The position numbers and the translations under genes were made by a program. 64,000 nucleotides of DNA, taken from NCBI RefSeq assembly GCF_000716605.1, contig NZ_JNXE01000006.1, forward strand, positions 62,001 to 126,000. The letters are read 5' to 3'. The stretch is from Streptomyces sp. NRRL F-525. Lineage in GTDB: Bacteria > Actinomycetota > Actinomycetes > Streptomycetales > Streptomycetaceae. Each line of letters begins with the position of its first letter. Position 1 is the stretch's first letter. The notes beneath the pieces were generated by a model, which made no database searches, had not been told where the DNA came from, and saw only the letters and a program-made list of their open reading frames with translations. This document shows positions 1 through 9,378 of this stretch, piece after piece.

Positions 1-793
1 GGGGAGTGCCGCCACGGTGGAGGCCGAGCAGCGGGGTGTACACGAAGGCGTCCAACTCGTGGGTGTCGTGCACCGCGATGCTCTGTGTCGGCTGCCCGGG
101 TTCGGAGAGCGTGAGTCTGTCTCCGAGGCGGGTGTTCCAGACCCGGGCCCAGACGGCCCGGCACAGCGGGTTGTAGCGGACCTCGAGTCCGGCACCGCTC
201 GGGGTCAGCCGGTGCAGCAGCGTCTGCGGTTCCACCCCGCACAGGTTCACCCCCGGATCGTGGCCGGTGCAGGCCCCGGCCACGCAGCCGACGTGGAAAC
301 CGGACGCGCTGGGCCTGGCCGCTCCCGGTGAGGCGCCATCCGGCGTCTGGACCCGCTGCCAGGCCGTCGTCACGGCGAAGGCCACACACAGCGCCAGTAC
401 GCAGATGACCGCCGGCGCTCCCGGACTCCACCGGCCCCGCCCGCGTCGGCGCGGTCCGGGACCGGCCTCCGCCGCGGGCTGCTGCGGGGGAGCGGTTACC
501 GTCTCCGCCGGGGCGGTTGTCACCGGCGCCTCCCGCACGGCGCCGCGCCCGCTGGCCGCGGCCTCGGCCAGTTCCCACAGCGCCCGTATCCGGGGTGTGG
601 GCTCGTCGGCCAGCCGGCACAGGGCGCGTACGGCGAGCCACGGCGGCAGCGCGGTGCCACCGAGGTAGCGGTGCCAGGAGGATCTGCTGTACGCGGATTT
701 GTCGGCCAGTTCGGTGATGGACAGCGCGGCACGTCCGCGAAGTGTCCGCAGTTCGGCGGCCAGCAGGACGAACTCCGGGCGGGCCCCGCTCAT
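1..793 (-). CDS. XRE-type HTH membrane protein with DUF2690-like ectodomain (C-terminus beyond window)
   Basis: The frame opens with ATG at 793 and runs off the left edge, so the C-terminus is missing. The N-terminus (about residues 10-65) is a Cro/C1-type helix-turn-helix with the 'SRSSWHRYL' recognition region seen in many Streptomyces proteins. A Pro/Ala-rich linker and an RRRGRGR patch follow, then one membrane helix (about 127-144). The outer part has Cys170, Cys175 and Cys185 in a CVAGAC...GHDP...LCG pattern, which resembles the DUF2690 domain. The layout is cytoplasmic DNA-binding domain, single span, extracytoplasmic sensor. The start overlaps the stop of the upstream gene (ATGA), so the two are probably translationally coupled. 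A direct membrane-bound regulator is an inference; the ligand is unknown. Confidence 0.75.
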   Translation of the reverse strand, partial: MSGARPEFVLLAAELRTLRGRAALSITELADKSAYSRSSWHRYLGGTALPPWLAVRALCRLADEPTPRIRALWELAEAAASGRGAVREAPVTTAPAETVTAPPQQPAAEAGPGPRRRGRGRWSPGAPAVICVLALCVAFAVTTAWQRVQTPDGASPGAARPSASGFHVGCVAGACTGHDPGVNLCGVEPQTLLHRLTPSGAGLEVRYNPLCRAVWARVWNTRLGDRLTLSEPGQPTQSIAVHDTHELDAFVYTPLLGLHRGGTP

Positions 794-1572
794 CCGCGCA
801 GGGCGGCCCAGGTCGGCGGCCCCACCTGTCCGTCCACGTCCAGGTGGTACTTCTTCTGCGCCTGGATCACCGCGGATTCGGTCAGGGGCCCGAAGTTCCC
901 GTCGATGCCGCCGGGGGTGATGCCGGCACGCTGGAGCAGGCACTGCAGCTCGGCCACCGCCGGTCCCGACATGTCGACGACCAGCTGCTGTGTACGCGTC
1001 GTGCTGTTCCCGGCGTACCAGCGCCCGTCCCGTCGGGCGTACGCGCAGGTGAAGGCCGTCGGCGCGGGGACCGCCGCCGTCGTCGTACCGCTGGTGTTGC
1101 GGGCCGCGGCGACCTGGCTGGGCTGTACGAGCAGCAGGACCACGGCGGCGCCCACGGCCGCCCCGCAGCCGACCAATCCCAACTGCCGCCACCCGGCGAG
1201 GTGGTGACGCGCGCTGTGCACGACGGTGTCCGGACGGTCGTCAACCGCTGCCCCGGCCTCGGTCGTCTCGGGCTCGGACGCCGAGGCCGGCTCCGAGGAG
1301 GACCCGGACCTCCGCGCGTTCACAGCCGCGTCCAGGCGCGCGAGGAGCCGTACCGGATCGGCGCCCACCACCTCCGCGAGGGCCCGTACCGCCGCGGGAG
1401 GCGGCAGCGCGCGGCCGCTCAGATAGCGCTCCCAGGAGGAGGTGCTGTACCCGGTGGCCGAGGCCAGTTCCCTGATCGACAACCCGCTGAAGTCCTTGAC
1501 CTTACGCAGGTGCGCCACCAGTGCGGCCACCGCCGGGTCGATCCCCGCAGGCAAGGCACGCCACCGCGCCAT
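790..1572 (-). CDS. XRE-type HTH protein with one membrane helix and a peptidoglycan-binding domain
   Basis: A 260-residue protein. Residues 17-75 form a Cro/C1-like helix-turn-helix ('STSSWERYLSG'), 85-125 are a low-complexity linker, 131-149 are a membrane helix, and about 195-258 match the PG_binding_1 fold ('GIDGNFGPLTESAV...DGQVGPPTWAAL'). The topology places DNA binding inside and a wall-binding module outside, loosely like RodZ. It shares its HTH style and topology with the gene that follows, whose ATG overlaps its TGA. Likely role: a membrane-attached regulator or morphology protein that senses cell-wall state. This is inferred from domains only. Confidence 0.8.
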   Translation of the reverse strand: MARWRALPAGIDPAVAALVAHLRKVKDFSGLSIRELASATGYSTSSWERYLSGRALPPPAAVRALAEVVGADPVRLLARLDAAVNARRSGSSSEPASASEPETTEAGAAVDDRPDTVVHSARHHLAGWRQLGLVGCGAAVGAAVVLLLVQPSQVAAARNTSGTTTAAVPAPTAFTCAYARRDGRWYAGNSTTRTQQLVVDMSGPAVAELQCLLQRAGITPGGIDGNFGPLTESAVIQAQKKYHLDVDGQVGPPTWAALRG

Positions 1573-1847
1573 CCCGCCCCCTTTGAAGACTGCGCCCTCT
1601 TCCGGCGCGAAGCATAGCGGCTCGGATCATCCCATCCCGGACCTCTTCCGGCCTCAACTGGCCGATGTTTCCGAGGCGTTGGCCCAGCGGCACGCGCGGA
1701 GCGTTCAACGAGTTCAGGCGCATCGGTTCAGTTTCCCGCCGCTCCGCGACGTGTGGGGCCGTCAGCCGCTTGGCTGAATCGCAGGACGCGGTCCCGCCTG
1801 CCGCGAGGTAGTTTGTCCATGTTTTCCCCGGCTCCTGCCTTCAGAAA
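1573..1847. other. Intergenic region between divergent genes
   Basis: No coding frame with a ribosome site is evident. A short dyad, TCAGCC-N4-GGCTGA, lies at 1762-1777. The right end leads into the TACA/TGTA dyads listed separately. The promoters of the two divergent operons should be here, but I could not place them with confidence. Confidence 0.4.
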
Positions 1848-1887
1848 TACAGGCTGTAGGGTGCTGGAAACCCTACAAACTGTAGGG
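1848..1887 (+). promoter_or_regulatory. Pair of TACA-N3-TGTA dyads, BlaI/CopY-like operator
   Basis: TACA-GGC-TGTA lies at 1848-1858. The longer, perfect-armed CCCTACA-AAC-TGTAGGG lies at 1871-1887 and ends 13 bp before the glycosyltransferase start. TACA/TGTA cores are the hallmark of BlaI/MecI/CopY-family repressors. The sites sit where a repressor would block transcription or the ribosome. Similar dyads recur at 25319-25433. No gene for such a repressor is in the window. Confidence 0.6.
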
Positions 1888-1900
1888 GGAGGGGTGGGCA

Positions 1901-3382
1901 ATGTCCGGCAGCGCGTACGCCACACTCGCCGGGACCCGACGGCTCGGACCGCCGACCGCGTCCCGCCGCTCGGAGTACCCGCTCGCCGCGGTCGCGGCGG
2001 CCTTCACCCTGGCCCAACTGGTTCTCGTACGCCCCGGATTGGGCCTCGGCTGGGACGAGACCGTCTACGTCAGCCAGCTCAGCGCGCACGCCCCCGCCGC
2101 CTTCTTCAGCGCACCCAGGGCCCGTGGCATCTCGCTCCTGGTCGCCCCCGTCACCTCCTGGTCCTCGTCCACCACCCTGCTGCGCGTCTACCTCGCCGTC
2201 CTCTCCGGCCTCGCCCTGTTCGTCGCCCTCCGCGTCTGGCGCGGCCTGTTCCCGGTCCGCGTCCTCGCCCTGGCGGGCGCCCTGTTCGCCTCCCTCTGGG
2301 TGACCCTCCTCTACGGCCTCCAGGCCATGCCCAACTACTGGGTCGCCGTGGGCGCCCTCGCCGCCGCCGGCTGCTGCCTGCGCGCCAGGGCCGACCGCTC
2401 CGACCGGGCCGCGCTGTGGGGACTGGCGGCGAGCGCGTCCCTGATGGCGTGGATGCGCCCGACGGACGCGGTCTGGGCGACGCTGCCGCTGCTGGCGCTC
2501 CTCGTGGCCGGTCGCCACTGGCGCCTCCTCGTCGCCCTCCTCGCCGGGCTCGCGTCCGGCGCCCTGGAATGGGTGATCGAGGCCTACGTCAGTTACGGCG
2601 GCCTGACCCAGCGGCTGCACGACGCCTCGGCCATCGAGGGCGGACTGGGCTGGAACGTCGCGGTGCTCGACCAACTGCGCAGCCTGGGCGGACGCGCCCT
2701 TTGCCGCCCATGCACGGGGGCGATGCCCAACCCGGCGGTCGACGTGTGGTGGCTCGTGCTGCCCGTGTTCGCCGTCATCGGCCTCGTCGTGGCGGTCCGC
2801 GCCCGGCGCGCCACGGCGACCCTCGTCCCGCTCGCCTGCGCCGCCACGGCCGCCTTCCCGTACCTGTTCATGATCGGGTACGCGGCTCCCCGCTTCCTCC
2901 TGCCCGCCTACGCGCTGGTGGCGATCCCGGTCGCCGACGCCCTGATCCACCTGGTCACCAGGCCGACCGGAGCATGGCGGCGGGTGGCCGTGACCCTGCT
3001 CGTGGTGGGGCTCGCCGGGCATCTGGCGGTCCAACTCGCCGTCCTGGAACGGACGGTGAGCCGTACGAACGCCCAGCACCGCGACTGGTCCCGCACCGTC
3101 GCCGAACTCCACCGCCTCGGCGTACGCAAGCCCTGCCTGCTCACCGGTCAGGACGCCATCCCGATCGGCTTCTACGCGGGCTGTGCCTCGGCCGCGACCG
3201 GCGGCCACAACGCCAACACGTCCCGGACGACCCTCGACCGTACGGCCCGCCGTATGCCCGTCGCCGACATCACGCCGGTCGGCAGCCGCCCACCCGCGTA
3301 CGCCCGCGACTGGCCCGCCCACCGTTTCGGCGCGCTGGAGCTACGTGTCGCTCCGAGCGCGGAGAAGGGCGGAGGCGGATGA
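1901..3382 (+). CDS. Polytopic GT-C-like glycosyltransferase (GT39/mannosyltransferase type)
   Basis: A 493-residue integral membrane protein with about ten hydrophobic segments. The first outer loop carries 'GWDETVY' (about residues 48-54). This acidic Asp-Glu pair just after the first membrane helix is the usual signature of GT-C enzymes that use polyprenyl-phosphate sugars. The C-terminal ~110 residues are soluble and probably extracytoplasmic. ATG 1901 follows a GGGGGAGGGG ribosome site directly after the operator dyads. Its TGA overlaps the ATG of the flippase-like gene. Likely role: transfer of a lipid-linked sugar to a cell-envelope acceptor. Donor and acceptor cannot be read from sequence. 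Confidence 0.7.
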   Translation: MSGSAYATLAGTRRLGPPTASRRSEYPLAAVAAAFTLAQLVLVRPGLGLGWDETVYVSQLSAHAPAAFFSAPRARGISLLVAPVTSWSSSTTLLRVYLAVLSGLALFVALRVWRGLFPVRVLALAGALFASLWVTLLYGLQAMPNYWVAVGALAAAGCCLRARADRSDRAALWGLAASASLMAWMRPTDAVWATLPLLALLVAGRHWRLLVALLAGLASGALEWVIEAYVSYGGLTQRLHDASAIEGGLGWNVAVLDQLRSLGGRALCRPCTGAMPNPAVDVWWLVLPVFAVIGLVVAVRARRATATLVPLACAATAAFPYLFMIGYAAPRFLLPAYALVAIPVADALIHLVTRPTGAWRRVAVTLLVVGLAGHLAVQLAVLERTVSRTNAQHRDWSRTVAELHRLGVRKPCLLTGQDAIPIGFYAGCASAATGGHNANTSRTTLDRTARRMPVADITPVGSRPPAYARDWPAHRFGALELRVAPSAEKGGGG

Positions 3383-4341
3383 CGGCACCGCCCGCCCCCA
3401 ACCGGACGACGACCACCACCACCCGCCGTCGCCGACACGCTTACTGGCAGACCGCGTTGACCCTCGCCGTCCTGGTCGCCGTCGTCTGTATGGTGCGGCG
3501 GCACTGGCCCGTGCTCGAGAGCGGGGCCGGGCGGCTCGCCGTCGCCGATCAGGGGTGGCTGCTGGTGGCCGGGACCGCCGCCCTCGGGACATGGGTGTCC
3601 TCGGCACTCGCCCAGCAGGGTGCCGTGCCCCAACGGCTGCCCGGCAGAAGGCTGGTGGCCTCGCAGCTCGCCGCGTCCGCCGCCAATCATGTACTGCCCG
3701 CCGGACTCGGCGCCGGTGCCGTCAATCTGCGGTTCCTGATGCGCTGCGGGCTGCCGGTCGGCCGCTCGGCCAGCGCGCTCGCCGTGAAGGCGACCGCGGG
3801 CGTGGCCGTCCGGATCGTGCTGATCGGCGTGCTCGCCGCGGTCTGCCCGGGTGTGCTGCGCGTCCCGGACATCTCCTTGGGCGTGGTGTGTGTCGTCCTC
3901 GCGGTCGTCGTACTCGTCGCCGTGCTGCTCAACTGCCCGCTGTGGCCCCGGTGTCGGCGCGCTCTCGCGACGGTACTCGTCGACATCCGGGCCGTGCACG
4001 TTCGGCCGCACAGGGCGGCCGCCCTGTGGGGCGGCTCGCTGGCCTTCGCCGCGCTGAACTGCCTGGTGCTGATCTGTGTCACCCAGGCCGTCGAACTGCC
4101 GCTGTCCCCGGCCCGGGTGGCGCTCCTGTACCTCGCCGCCAGCAGCGCCGCCGCGCTGCTGCCCACGCCGGGCGGCATCGGTTCCCTCGACGCGGCCCTG
4201 GTCTTCGCGCTCACCGCCTCGGGGACCACGGCGTCGGCCGCCGCTTCCGTCGTCCTCGGCTACCGGCTGCTCACCGTGTGGCTGCCGTTGATCCCGGGCC
4301 TGTTGGTGCTCGGGGTGCTGGTCCGGCGCAAGGCGCTCTGA
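3379..4341 (+). CDS. YbhN/LPG-synthase-like integral membrane protein (UPF0104 type)
   Basis: A 320-residue membrane protein with about eight hydrophobic helices. It has the motifs typical of the YbhN / lysylphosphatidylglycerol-synthase transmembrane family: 'ANHVLPAGLGAGAVNLRFL' near residue 100 and 'LLPTPGGIGSLDAAL' near residue 260. Family members move or modify lipids and lipid-linked sugars. The start overlaps the upstream stop (ATGA), so it is made together with the GT-C enzyme. The pair looks like a lipid-linked glycosylation module. There is no soluble synthase domain, so this is the membrane part only. Confidence 0.75.
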   Translation: MTAPPAPNRTTTTTTRRRRHAYWQTALTLAVLVAVVCMVRRHWPVLESGAGRLAVADQGWLLVAGTAALGTWVSSALAQQGAVPQRLPGRRLVASQLAASAANHVLPAGLGAGAVNLRFLMRCGLPVGRSASALAVKATAGVAVRIVLIGVLAAVCPGVLRVPDISLGVVCVVLAVVVLVAVLLNCPLWPRCRRALATVLVDIRAVHVRPHRAAALWGGSLAFAALNCLVLICVTQAVELPLSPARVALLYLAASSAAALLPTPGGIGSLDAALVFALTASGTTASAAASVVLGYRLLTVWLPLIPGLLVLGVLVRRKAL

Positions 4342-4413
4342 CCTCAACTGCGTTTCCCGCGCGGCCGGTTCAGGTAGGAGTCCGATATCTGTCAGCGGGT
4401 GAAAGGGAGTTGG

Positions 4414-5268
4414 ATGGCGGAGAACGAGACGAGCGGCCGGTTGGCGGACGAGTTCTTCACTCCCGGGACCTCGTCCTTCACCGAGTTCCTGGCGACGCAC
4501 CGGCCCGCACTGCTGCCGACCCGCCGCCCGTTCCCGGAGGGCGTCCGTGCCACCGACGGTCAATTCCCGCACGGCACCACGGTGTTGGCCCTCTCCTACC
4601 GAGACGGCGTGCTGATCGCCGGCGACCGCAGGGCCACCATGGGCAACGTCATCGCACAGCGCGACCTGGAGAAGGTGCACCCCGCGGACGACTACACCGC
4701 GGTCGCCTTCGCCGGCACGGTCGGCCTCGCCGTCGACATGGTGAAGCTGTACCAGGTCGAACTCACACACTTCGAGAAGATCGAGGGCATCCCGATGACC
4801 CTCAACGCGAAGGCCACCCGCCTCGCGGGACTGATCCGCCAGAACCTCGGGCAGGCCATGCAGGGCCTCGCCGTCGTACCACTCCTCGTCGGCTACGACC
4901 CCGTAGCCCCCGAAGGAGCCAAGGGCCGTATCTTCACCTTCGACGTCGTCGGCGGCACCTACGAGAAACCGGACTTCCACGCCGAGGGCTCCGGCTCCCC
5001 GTACGCCCGGGGCGCCCTGAAGAAGCTGTTCCACCGGGGCATGACCCGGCGCGACGCGGCCCTGACCGCGCTCCAGGCCCTGTACGACGCGGCCGACGAC
5101 GACTCGGCCACCGGCGGCCCGGACATCAACCGCCGTATCTTTCCCATCGTTTCGGTCATCACCGAGGACGGTTTCGAACGGCTCCCGGAGTCGGAGACCG
5201 AGGCCCTGACCCGGGAGATGGTCGAACACCGCAGCAGCCACCCGGACGGTCCGACCGTCGCGCCCTGA
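4414..5268 (+). CDS. Stand-alone 20S proteasome beta-subunit homologue (PrcB-like)
   Basis: A 284-residue precursor clearly of the actinobacterial proteasome beta family. The propeptide is 54 residues and ends in 'FPHG'. The mature enzyme would start at Thr55 ('TTVLAL'). In mature numbering Thr1, Asp17 ('AGDRRAT') and Lys33 ('RDLEK') are all present, so it should self-process and be catalytic. 'YDAADDDSATGGPD' near the C-terminus is also family-typical. ATG 4414 has AAGGGAG 5 nt upstream; a GTG at 4399 is less likely. There is no prcA, mpa or pup beside it, although in actinobacteria prcB normally precedes prcA. It is probably a second, divergent copy. Whether it pairs with the housekeeping alpha subunit or forms its own particle is unknown. 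Confidence 0.85.
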   Translation: MAENETSGRLADEFFTPGTSSFTEFLATHRPALLPTRRPFPEGVRATDGQFPHGTTVLALSYRDGVLIAGDRRATMGNVIAQRDLEKVHPADDYTAVAFAGTVGLAVDMVKLYQVELTHFEKIEGIPMTLNAKATRLAGLIRQNLGQAMQGLAVVPLLVGYDPVAPEGAKGRIFTFDVVGGTYEKPDFHAEGSGSPYARGALKKLFHRGMTRRDAALTALQALYDAADDDSATGGPDINRRIFPIVSVITEDGFERLPESETEALTREMVEHRSSHPDGPTVAP

Positions 5269-5293
5269 GCGACACGGGTGGCCGCGGCCTCGG

Positions 5294-6013
5294 TCAGAGG
5301 ACGGGGGCTGGGTTGCCGTAGTACGCGTCCGGTCCGTGCTTGCGGGTGTAGTGCCGGGCCAGCAGATGCGGGGGCGGCGGGGCCGGGGGAGACAGGGCCA
5401 GGGTGTTGATGGCCATGTCGGCTACGGCCTCGCAGATGATCGCGTGCTCCAAGGACTTGCGGGCGGTCGCGCCCCAGGTGAAGGGGCCGTGGTTGGCGAC
5501 GAGGGCGGCCGGGACCTCGGCCGCCCGCTGGTCGTCGCCTCTCAGCATGTCGACGATGACCCGGCCGGTGTTGTACTCGTAGTCCTTCGCGCACTGGTCG
5601 GCCGTGAGGTCCGGGGTGCACGGGACCGGCCCGTTGAAGGTGTCGGCGTGGGTGGTGCCCAGCACCGGTATGTCACGGCGGGCCTGCGCGAAGGCCACCG
5701 CGTGGGTCGAGTGGGTGTGGGTGACGCCGCCGATGGACGGGAACGCCAGGTAGAGGCAGCGGTGGGTCTCCGTGTCGGTGGAGGGGCGGAGGTCGCCGTC
5801 GACCACCTTGCCGTCGGACAGCCGGACGGTCACCAGATCGTCGAGGACGAGATCCTCGTAGGGGACTCCCGAGGGCTTGATGACGAACACCCCCGCCTCA
5901 CGGTCGACGCCGCTCACATTGCCCCAGGTCAGCGTCGCCAGACCGACCTGGGGGATGGTCAGATTGGCGTCCAGTACCTCTTGCCGCAGGCCGTCACGGA
6001 CTCGCGCGGTCAT
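5294..6013 (-). CDS. araD: L-ribulose-5-phosphate 4-epimerase
   Basis: A 239-residue class II aldolase/AraD-family protein that converts L-ribulose-5-phosphate to D-xylulose-5-phosphate in the cytoplasm. Visible features are 'TWGNVSGVDRE' (substrate phosphate region), 'IKPSGVPYEDL', the metal-binding 'THTHSTHA' and a second His in 'VANHGPFTWG'. It ends with 'YYGNP' as in other AraD proteins. It is the last gene of araB-araA-araD, 37 nt after araA. It converges on the proteasome-like gene, with only 25 bp between stops. Confidence 0.93.
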   Translation of the reverse strand: MTARVRDGLRQEVLDANLTIPQVGLATLTWGNVSGVDREAGVFVIKPSGVPYEDLVLDDLVTVRLSDGKVVDGDLRPSTDTETHRCLYLAFPSIGGVTHTHSTHAVAFAQARRDIPVLGTTHADTFNGPVPCTPDLTADQCAKDYEYNTGRVIVDMLRGDDQRAAEVPAALVANHGPFTWGATARKSLEHAIICEAVADMAINTLALSPPAPPPPHLLARHYTRKHGPDAYYGNPAPVL

Positions 6014-6050
6014 CGGTGTTCTCCTTGCGCGTGGATCAGGATCATGGGGG

Positions 6051-7568
6051 TCAGAGGGCCTGGGCGAGCCGGTGATAGGCAGCGTTCCAGCGGATCTCCT
6101 TGGTGAACTGCCCGGTGCTGGTGGTCTCGTCGATGGTCAGCAGCTCTACGCCGGCCATCGCGGCGTAGTCCGTCAGCGTCTCGGTGTCGACGGCCGAGCT
6201 GAGCACGGTGTGGTGCGGGGCGCCGGCCAGCAGCCAGCTCTCCGCGGACTCCGCGAGGGAGGGGCGCGGCTTCCACACGGCCCGGGCCACCGGCAGCCGG
6301 CGCAGGGGCTCGCTCGGGGTGACGACGTCGACCGTGTTCGCGGTCAGCCGGAAGCGGTCGCCGAGGTCGGAGAGGCCGACGACCACGGCGGGGCCGGGGG
6401 CCGCGTTGAAGACGAGGCGGACCGGGTCCTCGCGGTCGCCGATGGACAGCGGGTGGATCTCGCAGCGCGGGCGCTCGGCCGCCACCGAGGGGCAGACCTC
6501 CAGCATGTGGGCGCCGAGGATGCGCGGGGTGCCGGGGCCCAGGTGGTAGGTGTAGTCCTCCATGAAGCTGGTGCCACCGGGCTGACCCGCGCCCATGACC
6601 TTCATCGTGCGCAGCAGCGCCGAGGTCTTCCAGTCGCCCTCGCCGCCGAAGCCGTAGCCGTCGGCCATCAGGCGCTGGACGGCGAGACCGGGCAACTGCC
6701 GTAGTCCGCCCAGGTCTTCGAAGTTGGTGGTGAACGCGGTGAAGCCGCCCTCGGTGAGGAAGGTACGCAGGCCGATCTCCTGACGGGCCGCGTACACGAG
6801 CGAGTCGTGGCGGATGCCGCCGGGGCGCAGGGCGGGGGCGACGTCGTACAACTCGACGTATTCGGCGGCGAGTTCGGCGGCCTCCTTGTCCTCGACCTCG
6901 TCCACGACGGCCACCAGGTCGTTGACCGCGTAGGTGTTCACCGAGTAGCCGAACCGCAGTTGGGCCTCCACCTTGTCGCCCTCGGTCACGGCGACATCGC
7001 GCATGTTGTCGCCGAAGCGGGCCAGGCGCAGGGTGCGTGAGGCGTGGCGGCCGACGGCGGCACGGGCCCAGGCCGCCACGCGCCGCACGACCCTCGGGTC
7101 GGTCGCGTGACCGGCGACGATCTTGCGGTCGATGCCGAGCCGGGACTCGATGTGCCCGAACTCCCGGTCCCCGTGGGCGGCTTGGTTGAGGTTCATGAAG
7201 TCCATGTCGATGCTGGGCCAGGGCAGCGACAGGTTGTACTGGGTGTGCAGGTGCAGCAACGGCCGGTCCAGGGCGCTGAGTCCGGCGATCCACATCTTGG
7301 CCGGGGAGAAGGTGTGCATCCACACGATCACGCCCACGCAGGTGTCGGAGGCGCTCGCCTCCTGGCACAGCCGGCGGATCGCGTCGGCGTCGGTGAGGAC
7401 CGGCTTCCACACGATCCTGACCGGGATCTTCCCCGGGCCGCCGAGGATCTCGGCGATGCTCCGGGACTGTTCGGCGACCTGGTGCAGGATGTCGTCGCCG
7501 TACAGGCCCTGGCTGCCGGTGAGAAACCAGATCTCCTGGTCGGGGTAGGGCGTGGCGTTGGTGTCCAT
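6051..7568 (-). CDS. araA: L-arabinose isomerase
   Basis: A 505-residue enzyme converting L-arabinose to L-ribulose, close to the usual ~500 residues. It begins '[13 protein letters not shown]', the standard AraA N-terminus, and has '[15 protein letters not shown]', '[17 protein letters not shown]' and '[11 protein letters not shown]', where the family's catalytic Glu and His metal ligands lie. ATG 7568 is chosen because GAAAGGA sits just upstream in the araB-araA gap (46 nt). Longer open reading upstream overlaps araB and lacks a ribosome site. It is the middle gene of the araBAD operon. Confidence 0.95.
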   Translation of the reverse strand: MDTNATPYPDQEIWFLTGSQGLYGDDILHQVAEQSRSIAEILGGPGKIPVRIVWKPVLTDADAIRRLCQEASASDTCVGVIVWMHTFSPAKMWIAGLSALDRPLLHLHTQYNLSLPWPSIDMDFMNLNQAAHGDREFGHIESRLGIDRKIVAGHATDPRVVRRVAAWARAAVGRHASRTLRLARFGDNMRDVAVTEGDKVEAQLRFGYSVNTYAVNDLVAVVDEVEDKEAAELAAEYVELYDVAPALRPGGIRHDSLVYAARQEIGLRTFLTEGGFTAFTTNFEDLGGLRQLPGLAVQRLMADGYGFGGEGDWKTSALLRTMKVMGAGQPGGTSFMEDYTYHLGPGTPRILGAHMLEVCPSVAAERPRCEIHPLSIGDREDPVRLVFNAAPGPAVVVGLSDLGDRFRLTANTVDVVTPSEPLRRLPVARAVWKPRPSLAESAESWLLAGAPHHTVLSSAVDTETLTDYAAMAGVELLTIDETTSTGQFTKEIRWNAAYHRLAQAL

Positions 7569-7614
7569 GAGGGTTCCTTTCAAAGGGAGTTGACCACCGG
7601 GCGGAGCGTGCGGC

Positions 7615-9297
7615 TCAGGCGGAGGCCTCGGCGCGGAGGTGGCGCAGACGGTGCATGACCTCGTTGGCGCCACGCCCGAAGTAGTCGTGCAGGAGCCGGT
7701 ACTCGGCGTACAGCCGGTCGTAGGCGGCGGCCCGCTCGGGGTCGGGCTGGTAGACGGCGGGGCGGGCCTTGGCCATCGCGTGGGCGGCGGCCCGGATGTC
7801 CGGGTACACCCCGGCCGCGACCGCCGCGTGCATCGCCGCGCCGAGCGCCGGGCCCTGCGCCGAGTCGATGACGCCGAGGGGGAGCCGGGTGACGTCGGCG
7901 TAGATCTGCATCAGCAGCGGGTTCTTCATCAGGCCGCCCGCGATGATCAGTTCGCGCACCGGAACGCCGGACGTCTCGAACGCCTCGATGATCGTGCGGG
8001 TGCCGAAGGCTGTCGCCTCCAGCAGGGCGCGGTAGATCTCCTCGGGGCGGGTGGACAGGGTGAGGCCCACCAGGACGCCGCTCAGGTCGTGGTCGACGAG
8101 CACGGAACGGTTGCCGCTCTGCCAGTCCAGGGCGATCAACCCGTGTTCGCCCACCCGCTGTTGGGTGGCGAGGGCGGTGAGGTGCTCGTGCGGGTCACGA
8201 CCGAGTGCGGCGGCTTCTTCGGCGTACGACGCCGGAAACCCGGTGCGCACGAACCAGCCGAAGATGTCGCCGACGCCGCTCTGTCCGGCCTCGTATCCCC
8301 ACAGTCCCGGGAGGATGCCGCCCTCAACCACCCCGCACATGCCCGGTACTTCGGCCCACTGGTCGCTGCTCATCACATGGCAGGTGGAGGTGCCCATGAT
8401 GGCGACCATCCGGCCCGGTTCAACGGCGGTGGCCGCAGGTGCCGTCACGTGTGCGTCGATGTTGCCGACGCACACGGCGATGCCTTCCGGCAGGCCCGTC
8501 CAGGCCGCCGCCTCTGCCGTCAACCCGCCCGCAAGGTCGCCGAGTTGGCCGATCGGCTGGTCCAGCTTGTCGACCACGAAGCCGGCGAAAGCGGGGTTGA
8601 GCGCGGCCAGGTAGTCGGAGGAGGGGTAACTGCCGTCCTGGAGCTGGCCCTTGTACCCGGCGGTGCACGCGTTGCGGACGTAAGTGCCACTGAGCCGCCA
8701 GACGATCCAGTCGGCGGCCTCGATCCAGCGCTCGGTCAACTCGTAGAGTTCCGGGTCCTCTTCGAGGAGTTGCAGGGCCTTGGCGAACTCCCACTCCGAG
8801 GAGATCTTCCCGCCGTACCGCTGGAGCCAGGGCTCCTTGCGGGCGTCGGCCAGTGCGGTGATGCGGTCGGCCTGGGCCTGTGCCGCGTGGTGGCGCCAGA
8901 GTTTGACGTAGGCGTGCGGGCGGCTGGTCAGGTCGGGGAGTTCGCACAGGGGTGTGCCGTCGGCGAGGACCGGCAGGACCGTGCAGGCGGTGAAGTCCGT
9001 CCCGATGCCGACGACTTGGTCGGGGCGCACGCCGGAGCGGGCCAGTGCCTCGGGGACGGCGGTGCGGAGGACGTCGATGTAGTCGGAGGGGACCTGTAGC
9101 GCCCAGTCGGGCGGCAGCGGGGTGCCGTCGGGGAGGGCGCGGTCGAGGACGGCGTGGGTGTACGGGTGCTCGGCGGCGGCCAGTTCGGCGCCGTCGGCGA
9201 CCCGGACCACCACGGCCCGTCCGGACAGCGTCCCGTAGTCGACTCCGATGACGTAGGTGTCGGGATGGGTGTGTTCGCTGTTCTCGGCGTTCACCAC
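7615..9297 (-). CDS. araB: Ribulokinase
   Basis: A 560-residue FGGY-family kinase that phosphorylates L-ribulose with ATP. It shows '[17 protein letters not shown]' at the N-terminus (phosphate-binding loop of the hexokinase/FGGY fold), '[11 protein letters not shown]', 'GNIDAH' and the C-terminal '[18 protein letters not shown]' ATP-site motif. The start is GTG at 9297 (or the adjacent GTG at 9294), with AGAAGG upstream. It is the first gene of araBAD. A strong terminator at 9379-9417 separates it from the upstream glycosidase gene, so araBAD should have its own promoter in 9298-9378. Confidence 0.95.
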   Translation of the reverse strand: MVNAENSEHTHPDTYVIGVDYGTLSGRAVVVRVADGAELAAAEHPYTHAVLDRALPDGTPLPPDWALQVPSDYIDVLRTAVPEALARSGVRPDQVVGIGTDFTACTVLPVLADGTPLCELPDLTSRPHAYVKLWRHHAAQAQADRITALADARKEPWLQRYGGKISSEWEFAKALQLLEEDPELYELTERWIEAADWIVWRLSGTYVRNACTAGYKGQLQDGSYPSSDYLAALNPAFAGFVVDKLDQPIGQLGDLAGGLTAEAAAWTGLPEGIAVCVGNIDAHVTAPAATAVEPGRMVAIMGTSTCHVMSSDQWAEVPGMCGVVEGGILPGLWGYEAGQSGVGDIFGWFVRTGFPASYAEEAAALGRDPHEHLTALATQQRVGEHGLIALDWQSGNRSVLVDHDLSGVLVGLTLSTRPEEIYRALLEATAFGTRTIIEAFETSGVPVRELIIAGGLMKNPLLMQIYADVTRLPLGVIDSAQGPALGAAMHAAVAAGVYPDIRAAAHAMAKARPAVYQPDPERAAAYDRLYAEYRLLHDYFGRGANEVMHRLRHLRAEASA

Positions 9298-9331
9298 CGG
9301 GCCGCCCTTCTGTTCGATATTTCAGTCGTTG

Positions 9332-9345
9332 TTCGAGGTGTCGAA
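9332..9345 (-). promoter_or_regulatory. TTCGA-N4-TCGAA dyad, candidate araBAD operator
   Basis: TTCGAGGTGTCGAA has perfect 5-bp arms and lies 35 bp upstream of araB. On the minus strand a plausible promoter overlaps it: TTCGAC, a 17-bp spacer, then AAATAT. A second TTCGA half-site is at 9313-9317. The position fits a sugar-responsive repressor. It differs from the TGTGA/TCACA dyads at the LacI gene, so another regulator may act here. Confidence 0.45.
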
Positions 9346-9378
9346 TGTGGTGCAGGGTAAATCTCTGGGATGGAACCC

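Noticed and set aside
1753..1900. An upstream in-frame extension joining this region to the flippase-like gene frame
   Set aside because: That frame would run through the glycosyltransferase gene in another frame. The ATG at 3379 with ATGA coupling is the sensible start.
5279..5292. GGCCGCGGCC palindrome as a terminator between prcB-like and araD genes
   Set aside because: Too short and without a loop. The 25-bp gap gives no convincing stem.
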